From: a virus
DNA length: 47,601 nt
Reading direction: 5' to 3' (one strand)
IMG/VR virus record: IMGVR_UViG_3300024313_000939
Coordinates: 1-47,601 of that record
Made by a program: the position numbers and the translations under genes. Below, one piece after another: positions 10,058-18,068 of this stretch; position 1 is the first letter of the stretch, and every line of letters begins with the position of its first letter. Under the pieces are notes generated by a model that saw only the letters and a program-made list of their open reading frames with translations, did no database searches and was not told where the DNA came from.

Positions 10058-10568
10058 CAGCTAAATCATCTCTTTCTAATAATAGGTCTGACATTTCCTG
10101 CTCATTTAAACCTTGAAGATATTTCAAAGCGTTTTCACCAAATGTTTTAGCAAACTTAGGACCGAAGTATGCTGATGAATTTTTAACTAAATCCATTGCT
10201 GTTTTTGGTTCAACTTGCCAATAGCTTCTAGCAGGTCCTCCACCTCCTTGAACTTTTGTACCATATGCAGATTCTACTGCTCCAGTTTTTTCAAGATATT
10301 CGGTTAGTTCTTCGGCACTATGACCACCATCACCATCAAATATGTATGATGCTACTTTTATAGGGTTTATAGCATCTTGCGGGACTTTAAAGCCTTGTTT
10401 TAAAACTGCAGTTGCTCTTGCTTCCTTTGCAGGGTCTAGACTCGTCTGATAATGTTTTGACCAATCATTTACGAAATTACCAAATGCAGAGCTAGCAGCT
10501 AAAGCACCTACTGCAGCTAACTTACCGAGTTTACCTTCTTCAATAACATACTGTTTAAAAGTTTGCAT
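10017..10568 (-). CDS. Lysozyme/transglycosylase-like protein with capsid-targeting-like N-terminus
   Basis: The 183-residue protein starts MQTFKQYVIEEGKLG, the closest match here to T4 internal-protein leader MKTYQEFIAE, with a phi-x-E site at VIE. After an Ala/Gly segment, the C-terminal ~90 residues look like a compact goose-lysozyme/SLT-type fold. A candidate catalytic Glu lies in GAVESAYG, followed by GPARSYWQVEPKTAMDLV, which parallels the 'G-x-x-Q-I-x-P-x-T-A' segment of phage transglycosylases. If packaged, it could be ejected to act on peptidoglycan. The protein stops soon after the lysozyme-like segment. It overlaps 9818-10057 by 41 bp and the next gene upstream by one base. Confidence 0.6.
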   Translation of the reverse strand: MQTFKQYVIEEGKLGKLAAVGALAASSAFGNFVNDWSKHYQTSLDPAKEARATAVLKQGFKVPQDAINPIKVASYIFDGDGGHSAEELTEYLEKTGAVESAYGTKVQGGGGPARSYWQVEPKTAMDLVKNSSAYFGPKFAKTFGENALKYLQGLNEQEMSDLLLERDDLAATMAAAVWIRSSW

Positions 10569-11137
10569 TATTGAAAGAGTTGTCTTGCCTTTTCAATATC
10601 AATATCAAAACCATATTTTTTATCTAAATCATTTAACATTTTATCCATTTGTTCAACAGATATCTTCTTATCTTGACCCATTTTATACACTTTATTTGAT
10701 TCAATTTCATGCTGTTTAGCTTGGTAATCTTGTTTTGCTATCTCCATTTTATGTTGTAACTCTAAAGCTTTGAGTTGAGCAACCGGGTCACCCATATCTT
10801 TAGAAAGCGCTTCAAAATCAGCTTGCATTTTATTCAATCCAGCTGATAACTCTTTAATTTTTTCTAAGCTTTTTGCAGCACTCTGATCAGCATCTTGATT
10901 CATTTTTTGTATGAGCTGTTCAAAAGAATCTGACCCTTGAGCTTTAGCAGTTTGGGTCATTGCTGGTGGCTCGGCTGCTGAAGCTGCTTTGGCTGGAGGG
11001 CTACCTAAAGCACTTTGAGCTGCTGCTGCACCTATTGCTCCATATTGAGCTGCTTTCTTGGCTACATCTTTTAAACCTTCATCAATAACCTCTTCATTAT
11101 AAGCTTCAAATATTAACTGGGAGTCTAAATTATTCAT
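10568..11137 (-). CDS. Helical head protein with capsid-targeting-like N-terminus
   Basis: The 189-residue protein begins MNNLDSQLIFEAYNEEVIDEG; IFE is a phi-x-E prohead-protease-type site, followed by Ala as in T4. An Ala/Gly/Pro-rich low-complexity stretch (residues ~27-65) precedes a long amphipathic helical/coiled-coil region rich in Lys, Glu and Gln. The composition fits an internal or scaffold-like head protein. An AATAAATA late motif lies 5 nt before the ATG. The stop overlaps the next start (TAATG), pairing it with the lysozyme-like gene. Confidence 0.65.
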   Translation of the reverse strand: MNNLDSQLIFEAYNEEVIDEGLKDVAKKAAQYGAIGAAAAQSALGSPPAKAASAAEPPAMTQTAKAQGSDSFEQLIQKMNQDADQSAAKSLEKIKELSAGLNKMQADFEALSKDMGDPVAQLKALELQHKMEIAKQDYQAKQHEIESNKVYKMGQDKKISVEQMDKMLNDLDKKYGFDIDIEKARQLFQ

Positions 11138-11142
11138 ATTAT

Positions 11143-11150
11143 TATTTATT
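11143..11150 (-). promoter_or_regulatory. Late-type motif AATAAATA, gene at 11137
   Basis: AATAAATA ends exactly 5 nt before the ATG. It lies in the 14-bp gap to the helicase stop. Confidence 0.5.
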
Positions 11151-11151
11151 A

Positions 11152-12780
11152 TTAAACAAATCTTTCTATAAAGTATTTAGGCAATTTGTTCTTATTTCGA
11201 ATGATAGCTTCATATACACCTGCATCCAAAATATAAGTCTTGCAGTGGTCTTGCTTACTTCGTATACCTCTACCACATTGCTGTACAACGTTACTTAACA
11301 TCTTATTAGAATACCACTGTTTATCTAATTCAAATAACTTCTTAATTCTATTATCACCTAACGGTAAGTAAGGAGCTTTAATTACTATTTGAAATCTAGC
11401 TAGATCATCTTTCAAGTCAATCCCTAAACCTAAAGATGGGCTTACCAACACAGTCGGGTTCTTACTTTTTGAATGCTCTCTTAATATTTCTTCATTTCTT
11501 GTTTCCTTATCTCTATATAGAAAGCGTCTACTCTTTAAATTGTTTTGTAAATATGAAGCAATAAATCCAGTATGGGTATGTATAATACCTTTTTCAAATT
11601 CATGCTGGTTACATATCTCTTCTATCTGCTTTACAATCTTAGGTAGAGTCTTTTTAAGATTATAGTGATTAATCTTTTGCTTAGTATTGATATAGATCGG
11701 AGCCTTTTGAGGGTCGAAAGTACTATCAGACTCCACATATTCATATTCTTTTATACCTAAGCTCTTAGCAAAATGCTTATGATCGATAATAGTTGCAGAC
11801 ATTAATAGTACATTATCTGCATACTTAAAGATATACTTGGACAATACATCTACCTTTAACGGCATTACTCTAGCTGTCTTACCATCTCGTTGCACAACAT
11901 ACTCACACTCTTCCCATGTTTCAGTTATTAGATTCAAACTCCTATGAAGATTTTTTAAATAACTTAACTTAATATTTTCACTATTACTAAGTTGTATATT
12001 CTTATTATTACCTTTATTAATTAATGTATTAATATACTCACTAATTTCTAATATACAAGAACATATCCATTTATATATAGCATCTTGTTTTTCGGAATAT
12101 AAACTCGGTACCTTAACACCTAATAACTTTAATCGATCAGGGTCAATAAAGACTGAGTATTGTTTTACTATTTCATCTTCAAGTTCAGATGCTTCGTCGC
12201 ATATAATAAAGTTTTTACGTTTTACATGCCCAGGTAAGGCTAAAAACATCTTATAATTTAATACCCCAAACTTATCAACCAATCCTCGATTTCGGTCATT
12301 ATGGTAATTACACTTATGAGCTTTTCTATGTTCATCTAATACCTTACGAGGCATGACAGATGTCTCCATTTCAACATCAATATCAGGGTTTAGAGTACTC
12401 ATATAATTACTCTTACCTTTCATTACTATGCTATCGTCGAATAACTCTAAGTACTGATCTTGTAATGATTTAGTTATAGTTAATGCGAATGCACCACTGG
12501 ATGGTTCATCGAGACATTCAGGTTCATTAGTATAATTGCCAACGTTATCCATTTTAAACGCATCATAACTATTAATTAATTCTTTAAATATACCGGTAGA
12601 TTCATTCGATACATTAGCAAGGGTTTTCGATATAAAACTCTTACCACTCCCGGTAGGTGCACTACATATTACAAATTTATGACCCTTACTAAACGCGTGT
12701 TCAATCTTTTTAATTATATTAACTTGCTGCGTACTTGGATTATAACCGTCAGGGAATTTATTAAGATATCGGCTCAGCAT
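11152..12780 (-). CDS. DinG/XPD-like superfamily 2 DNA helicase
   Basis: The 542-residue protein carries SF2 helicase motifs in order: a Q/Walker A region APTGSGKS (residues 41-48), Walker B DEAS (195-198), motif III LLMSATI, and motif VI QQCGRGIRS near the C-terminus. KGKSNYM before Walker B and the C-terminal layout are typical of the Rad3/XPD/DinG branch. The Fe-S cluster that marks most of that branch needs four cysteines between Walker A and B; only one plausible Cys (C157) lies in the right area besides C89, so the cluster is probably absent. It likely unwinds DNA 5'-3' in replication or repair. It has a weak sigma70-like promoter. Confidence 0.85.
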   Translation of the reverse strand: MLSRYLNKFPDGYNPSTQQVNIIKKIEHAFSKGHKFVICSAPTGSGKSFISKTLANVSNESTGIFKELINSYDAFKMDNVGNYTNEPECLDEPSSGAFALTITKSLQDQYLELFDDSIVMKGKSNYMSTLNPDIDVEMETSVMPRKVLDEHRKAHKCNYHNDRNRGLVDKFGVLNYKMFLALPGHVKRKNFIICDEASELEDEIVKQYSVFIDPDRLKLLGVKVPSLYSEKQDAIYKWICSCILEISEYINTLINKGNNKNIQLSNSENIKLSYLKNLHRSLNLITETWEECEYVVQRDGKTARVMPLKVDVLSKYIFKYADNVLLMSATIIDHKHFAKSLGIKEYEYVESDSTFDPQKAPIYINTKQKINHYNLKKTLPKIVKQIEEICNQHEFEKGIIHTHTGFIASYLQNNLKSRRFLYRDKETRNEEILREHSKSKNPTVLVSPSLGLGIDLKDDLARFQIVIKAPYLPLGDNRIKKLFELDKQWYSNKMLSNVVQQCGRGIRSKQDHCKTYILDAGVYEAIIRNKNKLPKYFIERFV

Positions 12781-12787
12781 ATAGCCA

Positions 12788-12815
12788 ATTATATATCAAA
12801 CAGCTGATAAAACAA
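12788..12815 (-). promoter_or_regulatory. Possible sigma70-like promoter of the helicase
   Basis: TTGTTT, 16-bp spacer, TATAAT, 7 nt, ATG 12780. The -35 is weak but the geometry matches the other early promoters. Confidence 0.4.
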
Positions 12816-13137
12816 CTATGTTATTATATAATTTACTCTTCTTATTACTATTCAACACTTTAGTTTTAAAATTTACAAACTCATTATTTTTTGCAAACTT
12901 TTCAATTCTATAATCAAAAATTAAATGTTTATGACCAACACTATTCTCAAATGGAAACGGTATTTCATATGATTTTAAATCACCTTTTTCATTTTCTAGA
13001 AACAAATTAAAGTAAAACTCTTTCACTTTAAAAAGTTTCAATTTACCCTTTTTTATTGGCTTTTCAGGTTTAACGTATATAACAATATCACGGAGTAATA
13101 GACCCGTTAAATCTTTTTCTATATTTTCAAACTTCAT
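12796..13137 (-). CDS. Hypothetical protein
   Basis: The 113-residue Lys/Phe-rich protein looks all beta (alternating strands such as DIVIYVKPEKPIKKGKLKLFKVKEFYFNLF, reported here as positions ~17-46). No motif, signal peptide or membrane segment is recognised. It overlaps the upstream WYL_2 gene by ATGA, so it is the last gene of the operon running from 15047. Confidence 0.6.
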   Translation of the reverse strand: MKFENIEKDLTGLLLRDIVIYVKPEKPIKKGKLKLFKVKEFYFNLFLENEKGDLKSYEIPFPFENSVGHKHLIFDYRIEKFAKNNEFVNFKTKVLNSNKKSKLYNNIVVLSAV

Positions 13138-13508
13138 GTACCCATATACCTTCTCTTTTCATCCGCGGACATTGGATAAATATTTTCATTAAAATATTCA
13201 AAAAATTCATTTTCAGGTATAGTATTAATTATTTCACAACTATCCATGCTCACCATTCTCCACCCTTGCATCATAATATCCCATACAGGTAAGAGATTCT
13301 TACTTATCGGATTATACTTTGGAGGACCAGATGGTGGTTTATAATTTAATGTAGTTCTACCATTAACACTATTAAGTAAACTTTCGTCAAGGGTACATAG
13401 CATTCTTCTCTGAGAACTATCACCTGGCTTCGGTCTTCTTTTCTCGAAAATTATTTCACATACATTACCTTGTAAAGTGTTTCTAAGACTCGTCAGATTT
13501 GTTTTCAT
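13134..13508 (-). CDS. WYL_2/Sm-like SH3-fold protein
   Basis: The 124-residue protein shows the layout of the phage WYL_2 (DUF2693) family: LRNTLQGNVCEIIFEK strand, Arg-Arg-Met-Leu-Cys-Thr-Leu, then the late NLLPVWDIMMQGWRMVSMDSC segment matching the 'V-x-D-x-x-x-x-x-W-R-x-x-x-x-D-S' end of the SH3-like barrel. In T4-like phages this small family is common and uncharacterised; nucleic-acid binding or transcription modulation is often suspected. Its N-terminus overlaps the GroES-like gene by 26 nt in another frame. Confidence 0.65.
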   Translation of the reverse strand: MKTNLTSLRNTLQGNVCEIIFEKRRPKPGDSSQRRMLCTLDESLLNSVNGRTTLNYKPPSGPPKYNPISKNLLPVWDIMMQGWRMVSMDSCEIINTIPENEFFEYFNENIYPMSADEKRRYMGT

Positions 13509-13917
13509 CTTTCTTTTTAGCTATACCAAACAACCTATTTTCGTTTAGGAAAATACCTTTCTTAAGTAAACCGTGACCTGATATATCAGCGTTACCGATA
13601 CCAACACCTAGATTATTTGGAAATATGACTATCTCACCTTTTTTAACGTACTTACATTCCGGTCCAGCGAGAATTACCTTTCCTTTTCTCCATGCTCTTT
13701 GAACTGAATTAGTTGGAATATAAACCCCTCCTCTCATTACAGCATCTCCTTGACCATCAGATACTTCGTCGATAAATTCAACTAAAATGATATCATCGAA
13801 TAGGAAACCGAGTTCGTAATCTTGATCAATTAAACCGTCTAAGGAATTATTATGCGAGTCGACTAAGTCGATTAAACTTCTTTTCGGAGCGAGTACGTCA
13901 ATGTTTGCTTCTGCCAT
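13483..13917 (-). CDS. GroES/gp31-like co-chaperonin
   Basis: The 144-residue protein fits the GroES fold: FDDIILVEFIDE opening strand, a mobile-loop candidate RGGVYIP (residues 62-68; GroES has GGIVL), RKGKVILAGP, VKKGEIVIFPNNLGVGI, and the closing NENRLFGIAKK. It is longer than bacterial GroES (~97) because of an N-terminal extension of ~38 residues and a charged C-tail, resembling T4 gp31-like lids. It would cap the chaperonin ring during capsid protein folding. The phage also encodes GroEL at 2841-4460, though the two genes are 9 kb apart. An AGTAAATA motif lies 5 nt before the ATG. Confidence 0.8.
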   Translation of the reverse strand: MAEANIDVLAPKRSLIDLVDSHNNSLDGLIDQDYELGFLFDDIILVEFIDEVSDGQGDAVMRGGVYIPTNSVQRAWRKGKVILAGPECKYVKKGEIVIFPNNLGVGIGNADISGHGLLKKGIFLNENRLFGIAKKKDENKSDES

Positions 13918-13921
13918 ATAA

Positions 13922-14284
13922 CTATTTACTTATAAAATTTTCTAATTCAACAAGTTGTTTATATTCTTTCTGACTATAAAATTCAGGTATCAATTGTATC
14001 TCTTCTTTAGTCTTTTTTTCCTTTTTTATTTTTTTCAAATAATTTAGTTTTTTGAATTTTAATCTAGGGAAAACAGAGTAAACATAATTAAACTGAGATA
14101 TTTTATCATCAAACAAATTCCAATATTTATTAGTGGTTTCGTTAACGTATTCATTCATCTCTTTTGAATACATACTCGTCCATCTATTAACCATAAATAA
14201 ATTGAATTGCGACTCATCATCACAATTCATATCTATCTTCTTCTTACTAAATAGAATACTATTTAAGTATTGAAATATTGTCAT
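13922..14284 (-). CDS. Possible clamp-loader A subunit (gp62-like)
   Basis: The 120-residue basic protein has the sequence FMVNRWTSMYSKEMNEYVNE (residues 30-49), then NKYW..., a QFNYVYSVFPRLKFKKLNYLKK segment and a Lys-rich tail. The spacing of Phe-Met-x-Asn-Arg, Asn-Glu-x-x-Asn-Lys-Tyr and the basic end resembles the bacteriophage clamp-loader A family (T4 gp62), which with gp44 loads the sliding clamp. The match is from memory of the motif pattern. Gp44 is not in this window. It overlaps the small gene upstream by ATGA. Confidence 0.45.
   Translation of the reverse strand: MTIFQYLNSILFSKKKIDMNCDDESQFNLFMVNRWTSMYSKEMNEYVNETTNKYWNLFDDKISQFNYVYSVFPRLKFKKLNYLKKIKKEKKTKEEIQLIPEFYSQKEYKQLVELENFISK
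13923..13930 (-). promoter_or_regulatory. Late-like motif AGTAAATA, GroES-like gene
   Basis: One-mismatch variant of the late motif with the standard 5-nt distance to the ATG at 13917. It could also be chance in AT-rich sequence. Confidence 0.35.
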
Positions 14285-14460
14285 AGTCTATCGAGCTGTT
14301 CTAATATCATTTTTTTAGCTACAGATAACGCTGCTTCTCGACTTACAAAAGAGTTTATTGACTTTTCTTCGTTATGAGATTTAAATCTTTGATACTCCCA
14401 AGCTACATCACTGTGTAACATTTCAACAACGACTTTAATTTTATTTTCTATTTCTTCCAT
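14281..14460 (-). CDS. Small hypothetical protein, 59 residues
   Basis: This short gene has ATG at 14460 and TGA at 14281-14283. It is bounded by a one-base overlap with the upstream stop and an ATGA overlap with the downstream start, which strongly supports it as a real coupled gene. The product begins MEEIENKIKVVVEMLHSDVA, continues with REAALSVAKKMILEQLDRL and is probably two helices. No family recognised. Confidence 0.75.
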   Translation of the reverse strand: MEEIENKIKVVVEMLHSDVAWEYQRFKSHNEEKSINSFVSREAALSVAKKMILEQLDRL

Positions 14461-15047
14461 TATAGATTAATTTTAGTTGTAGCAATAAACATATCATCAT
14501 TTATAGCATAAAATAAATCAATTACATCCTGCATAAACTCCTGAGCTTGCTCATCAGTTAGTTTTGTACTATAAGCAAAATTAGGAGCTTTAGGACCAGC
14601 ATTTACATTAATACCAGTATGACCAATAGCAACATTATCCTTTGAATAAGTAATACTCACGCTACATTTACCAACGGTTTGTAAGCTGCCATCACTACCT
14701 TCAAACTCATCATGTACCATTAGATCATCACCATCTACTTCAATAGGCTTCTTAATATACTTAGAAGATAAAATATTAGCAATCTGAGTATTTAAAAGTC
14801 GCTGATACGCTACAGCACCAAATTTATCCAAGTTAGGAATCTCCCAACAGAAGTTAATAGCATCATCACTTGCAATATAATCGTTTTGAAGTACATCTTC
14901 TTGATCGATCATACCATCGATATCGACATTCATATAACCTCTAAAAGCTATAATATTTCCAATAGGTAGAGTTTTCTTACGAAAGAAGTTATATGCAAAA
15001 CGTTTATGAATTAAATCACCATCATAGTTAAGATTCTTAATAATCAT
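14460..15047 (-). CDS. DUF366-like protein
   Basis: The 195-residue protein resembles the DUF366 family of bacteria and archaea. Matching blocks are an opening YDG...RFAYNF, IIAFRGYMNVDIDGMIDQEDV, a QRLL block at mid-length, EVDGDDLMV, then KCSVSI and AIGHTGINV. The family has no settled function. A possible link with nucleotide or queuosine metabolism would be speculative, although this phage has 7-deazaguanine genes elsewhere. It is the first gene of an operon running to 12796 and has a good early promoter. Confidence 0.6.
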   Translation of the reverse strand: MIIKNLNYDGDLIHKRFAYNFFRKKTLPIGNIIAFRGYMNVDIDGMIDQEDVLQNDYIASDDAINFCWEIPNLDKFGAVAYQRLLNTQIANILSSKYIKKPIEVDGDDLMVHDEFEGSDGSLQTVGKCSVSITYSKDNVAIGHTGINVNAGPKAPNFAYSTKLTDEQAQEFMQDVIDLFYAINDDMFIATTKINL

Positions 15048-15053
15048 ACATTA

Positions 15054-15081
15054 ATTATAGATTATTATATTAATTTATCAA
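15054..15081 (-). promoter_or_regulatory. Sigma70-like promoter of the DUF366 operon
   Basis: TTGATA, 16-bp spacer, TATAAT, 6 nt, ATG 15047. The -35 overlaps the end of the upstream gene. Confidence 0.65.
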
Positions 15082-15747
15082 GATATTTCTTTTGAATATT
15101 TCTTCTTTAAAAGTGTCAAATAGATTATTATCATGATGAGCATCCCAATTATCATCAATCCCCACCCACGAGTGAGGAGATGTAAAATTAAAATGGTATA
15201 TATCGTCTATTTTTTTATATAAAATATTTTTACCACCACTGTCTTTAGTTATTAATATAATATTAAAAGGTTTATTGTATTTTTTAGTTATGAATTTTTT
15301 AAAACTATTACACTTTTCTATAATTTTTTTTAGGTTATAATTCTTACCTTCTCTATAATAATAAAATAAATTTACATTTTCATCATCTTCTAGTTTATTT
15401 TTTAATCTTAACGTTTTACGTATTATGGAATCTTTTTGTTCTTGATTAAAAGCATCATAATGAAAGAAAGAAAAAACTGGCCAAGAAAAAATATTATCTC
15501 TATCAATTGAATATTTTTTATTTACCCATTTAGAATGACTAATATTATGATTAGGGTAATACATATAATTCATAAATTCAAGATATTCTTCATTTAAAAT
15601 ATTATTAAAATCGTCATCTATCAAGTCATAAACACCGTCAATAGTAGCTAACATATTATCAAATAGTTCATTTTTACCTTCAGTTATGTTTAATCTACGT
15701 AGTTGGTATGATAATAGACATGTTTCTCCTATTATTAAGTTATGCAT
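15070..15747 (-). CDS. DUF1796-like putative papain-like cysteine peptidase
   Basis: The 225-residue protein has the opening IIGETCLLSYQLRRLNI, then LFDNMLATIDGVYDLIDDDF. This matches the 'slG..C..a..L...gl...s.pFD' start of DUF1796 proteins, which are predicted papain-like peptidases; Cys10 would be the nucleophile. DUF1796 genes frequently sit among polysaccharide genes, as here, where it ends a five-glycosyltransferase operon. Its real activity is unknown. It overlaps the upstream glycosyltransferase by one base. Confidence 0.6.
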   Translation of the reverse strand: MHNLIIGETCLLSYQLRRLNITEGKNELFDNMLATIDGVYDLIDDDFNNILNEEYLEFMNYMYYPNHNISHSKWVNKKYSIDRDNIFSWPVFSFFHYDAFNQEQKDSIIRKTLRLKNKLEDDENVNLFYYYREGKNYNLKKIIEKCNSFKKFITKKYNKPFNIILITKDSGGKNILYKKIDDIYHFNFTSPHSWVGIDDNWDAHHDNNLFDTFKEEIFKRNILIN

Positions 15748-16409
15748 TAAAATCCTTTACCTCCTCGTTGGGTAGGGTTATCCCAACCGATATGTTTGCA
15801 TGCAGTATTTTCTAAACGAACTGCTTTATAATTAAATTTTTTTGTATGTGTTGATGCTTGCATTTCATCTTTAAATTCTGCAAAACCGTTAGGAAACATT
15901 TTTTGAATATCAGATTTACGTCTCAATCCTGGATTAAAACTAAAACCAGTCCAACAACCTCTCCAGTTATTATCTAAAAATTTATAACCTACATTATCAC
16001 TATAATTTAAATCTCCGATAGTTGTATGTGGGTCGTCACTTTGATGTCTAACATGTACTTGATATATATCTTTATGTTTTTTTAAAATTGATAATGAATC
16101 TTCTATGTAAGATGTGGAACTATTATCAAAAAGCCAATCTTCTTCTAAATGAAAAATATATTCATTTTTACATTTTGCAAATAGTTTATTTAAGGATTTT
16201 CTTTGACCAATATTTTCTTTATTTACTATAATATCACACATTTTACCGTATAATTTTTTTATTTCATTACTATAACTTTCATCACCAGAATCATCGATAA
16301 TTATAAATTCATCGATTGGGTACCTGTTAGTAGATATAAAAGAATTAAAAGTTTTTTTTAAGAGATCTAATCGTTTATAGTGGGTTAATGTTACTGAAAT
16401 ATTATCCAT
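15747..16409 (-). CDS. Glycosyltransferase family 2
   Basis: The 220-residue protein is a GT-A enzyme: opening ISVTLTHYKRLDLLKKTF, IIIDDSGDES nucleotide-binding strand, ENIGQRKSLNKLF, and metal/nucleotide motif EYIFHLEEDWLF (acid triad in place of DxD). A C-terminal HIGW motif lies near the end. It transfers a sugar from an NDP donor, substrate unknown. It is one of five GT2 genes in this operon. Confidence 0.85.
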   Translation of the reverse strand: MDNISVTLTHYKRLDLLKKTFNSFISTNRYPIDEFIIIDDSGDESYSNEIKKLYGKMCDIIVNKENIGQRKSLNKLFAKCKNEYIFHLEEDWLFDNSSTSYIEDSLSILKKHKDIYQVHVRHQSDDPHTTIGDLNYSDNVGYKFLDNNWRGCWTGFSFNPGLRRKSDIQKMFPNGFAEFKDEMQASTHTKKFNYKAVRLENTACKHIGWDNPTQRGGKGF

Positions 16410-16412
16410 TAC

Positions 16413-16700
16413 TTAAAAATTCATATATATTGAGCAAAAAGGATGTTTTTTAATATAATCTACCAGTTGACCTGGTTGTATATTTTTATCATTATCGGAT
16501 ATATATATATTTCTACATTTTTTAAAAATATTTTTAAAATTGTCAATATTTTTATTATTCCACCAATCATAATGAAATGATAAAAAGACCTCCCATTTTT
16601 CTTGTTTAAATAAATTAATAAACCATCTAAACGCAGGTAACTTTAAATTTTTTTTACTTTTAAAGTTAAAGTTAACATTATGTGCTTTTATATTTTCCAT
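16413..16700 (-). CDS. Small hypothetical protein among glycosyltransferases
   Basis: The 95-residue, basic, aromatic-rich protein (KLPAFRWFINLFKQEKWEVF, then FHYDWWNNKN and QPGQLVDYIKKHPF) has no family I recognise. Tight spacing (3 nt and 1 nt to its neighbours) indicates it is part of the operon. It could be a remnant or accessory domain of a glycosyltransferase. Confidence 0.55.
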   Translation of the reverse strand: MENIKAHNVNFNFKSKKNLKLPAFRWFINLFKQEKWEVFLSFHYDWWNNKNIDNFKNIFKKCRNIYISDNDKNIQPGQLVDYIKKHPFCSIYMNF

Positions 16701-16701
16701 A

Positions 16702-17427
16702 TTAAATTATTTTTGCACTCCTTGCTAATATATCATCAAATTCATCTTTTTGAGTTTTTTTATCCCATGTATAATGTATACCTGCACCGGTTTTTTGATT
16801 AAAATTACTCATTCTTTTAGCAAACATTTTATGCCTATCTTCTCTATATTTAAATCCTAAATTTTTGTAATGAAGCATGTTTAATTCACTTTCTGCAGGA
16901 TTTACATTACCTGTTTCATCATAAAATCTTCCATTATGTATACCGAGTTCAAAGTCCGTCCTTTTAATTAAATTTGGATTAAAAATTACTGGCTTGCAAT
17001 AAAATTTATCATATACTCCTCGTTTAATTTGTTCTGTTATACTAATACCACTTTTAGGAAATTTTTCACTAATCATGTTATAACCTGTAGGTCTATGAAC
17101 CAGGTGATCAGTATTTTCTAAATACTTAACAATATCATCCTCATGATATATTAATTCATCTGTATCTACAAGCATTACGTAATCACTAGTATCATCCTTC
17201 CAGCATGAATTTTTTATTTTAACATACATACTATCGTCTAGGGAATTACCAGTTTTAACACTATATATGTTTTTAACCAACGGATGTTCTTTAGCTATTT
17301 TAACTGTATTATCAGTAGATTCGTTATCATAAATAACTATCTTAGAAGCAAATTTACTGTAGTGGTCAAGAAAAAACGGTAACATCTTTTCTTCATTATA
17401 TGTAATTGTATATATTGTTATATTCAT
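16702..17427 (-). CDS. Glycosyltransferase family 2
   Basis: The 241-residue GT-A enzyme has MNITIYTITYNEEKMLPFFL, IVIYDNESTDNT (donor-binding strand) and YVMLVDTDELIY with a DTD metal motif. It is shaped like the 'Glyco_tranf_2_4' type (NEE...D.ESTD...D.DE) found in capsule and phage gene clusters. It overlaps the upstream gene by one base. Confidence 0.88.
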   Translation of the reverse strand: MNITIYTITYNEEKMLPFFLDHYSKFASKIVIYDNESTDNTVKIAKEHPLVKNIYSVKTGNSLDDSMYVKIKNSCWKDDTSDYVMLVDTDELIYHEDDIVKYLENTDHLVHRPTGYNMISEKFPKSGISITEQIKRGVYDKFYCKPVIFNPNLIKRTDFELGIHNGRFYDETGNVNPAESELNMLHYKNLGFKYREDRHKMFAKRMSNFNQKTGAGIHYTWDKKTQKDEFDDILARSAKII

Positions 17428-18068
17428 TAATTATGGACGTATAAGGTTTGAGGTATTTTTAAAATAGTAAGTTTTAGATTTTTTAATTCAGGTATTGCTG
17501 CTTCCACAAACTCCCAATCCGCGGCGAAACTTCTAAATTTAAATCCTATTTTTTTTGCTAATGTTGTTAAGGTCGCAAAACAGCCGATATCGATGCAACT
17601 ACTTTTCATTTCCGCGTTAAAATACTTATTATATCGTTTTCCTTCTCTCACATGATCTAAAACAAAATCACAAAATATAAAACCAGTATTTTCAGTTTTT
17701 TTATCAGCGTTATCAAATTGTTCAATAAAAATAGGTACATAATAATTATCAAAACCAGTCATAATAGTATATTTACAATCTGACTGTAATAAACCAAATT
17801 CTCTTGGAGTATGACCGAAGTCATTATATCTTGTATCGAGACAATAATAAGAAAAGTTTTTATGATTAAAATATTTTAATAATTGTTTTTCAGTTTCTGG
17901 TTCAGGACCATCAGACACTAAAGTAATGTGATATTCATTACATGTTTGAGAGAGAAAACAATTTATAAAAACTTCAAGTTTTGTACCGCCTTTAAATGTA
18001 GGAGCTACAATATGAAATTTTTTATCGTTATCGGGACTATATTTACTAATTAATTTACCGTTCATCAC
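17427..18068 (-). CDS. Glycosyltransferase family 2-like
   Basis: The 213-residue protein has a GT-A-like N-terminus (FHIVAPTFKGGTKLEVFINCFLSQT, then ITLVSDGPEPETEKQLLKY) and a mid-protein YTIMTGFDNYYVP, where a DxD-like acid pattern is reduced to Phe-Asp-Asn. The later FAADWEFVEAAIPEL fits the acceptor-side helix. It overlaps 18065-18787 by ATGA. An alternative start is the second Met. Confidence 0.72.
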   Translation of the reverse strand: MMNGKLISKYSPDNDKKFHIVAPTFKGGTKLEVFINCFLSQTCNEYHITLVSDGPEPETEKQLLKYFNHKNFSYYCLDTRYNDFGHTPREFGLLQSDCKYTIMTGFDNYYVPIFIEQFDNADKKTENTGFIFCDFVLDHVREGKRYNKYFNAEMKSSCIDIGCFATLTTLAKKIGFKFRSFAADWEFVEAAIPELKNLKLTILKIPQTLYVHN

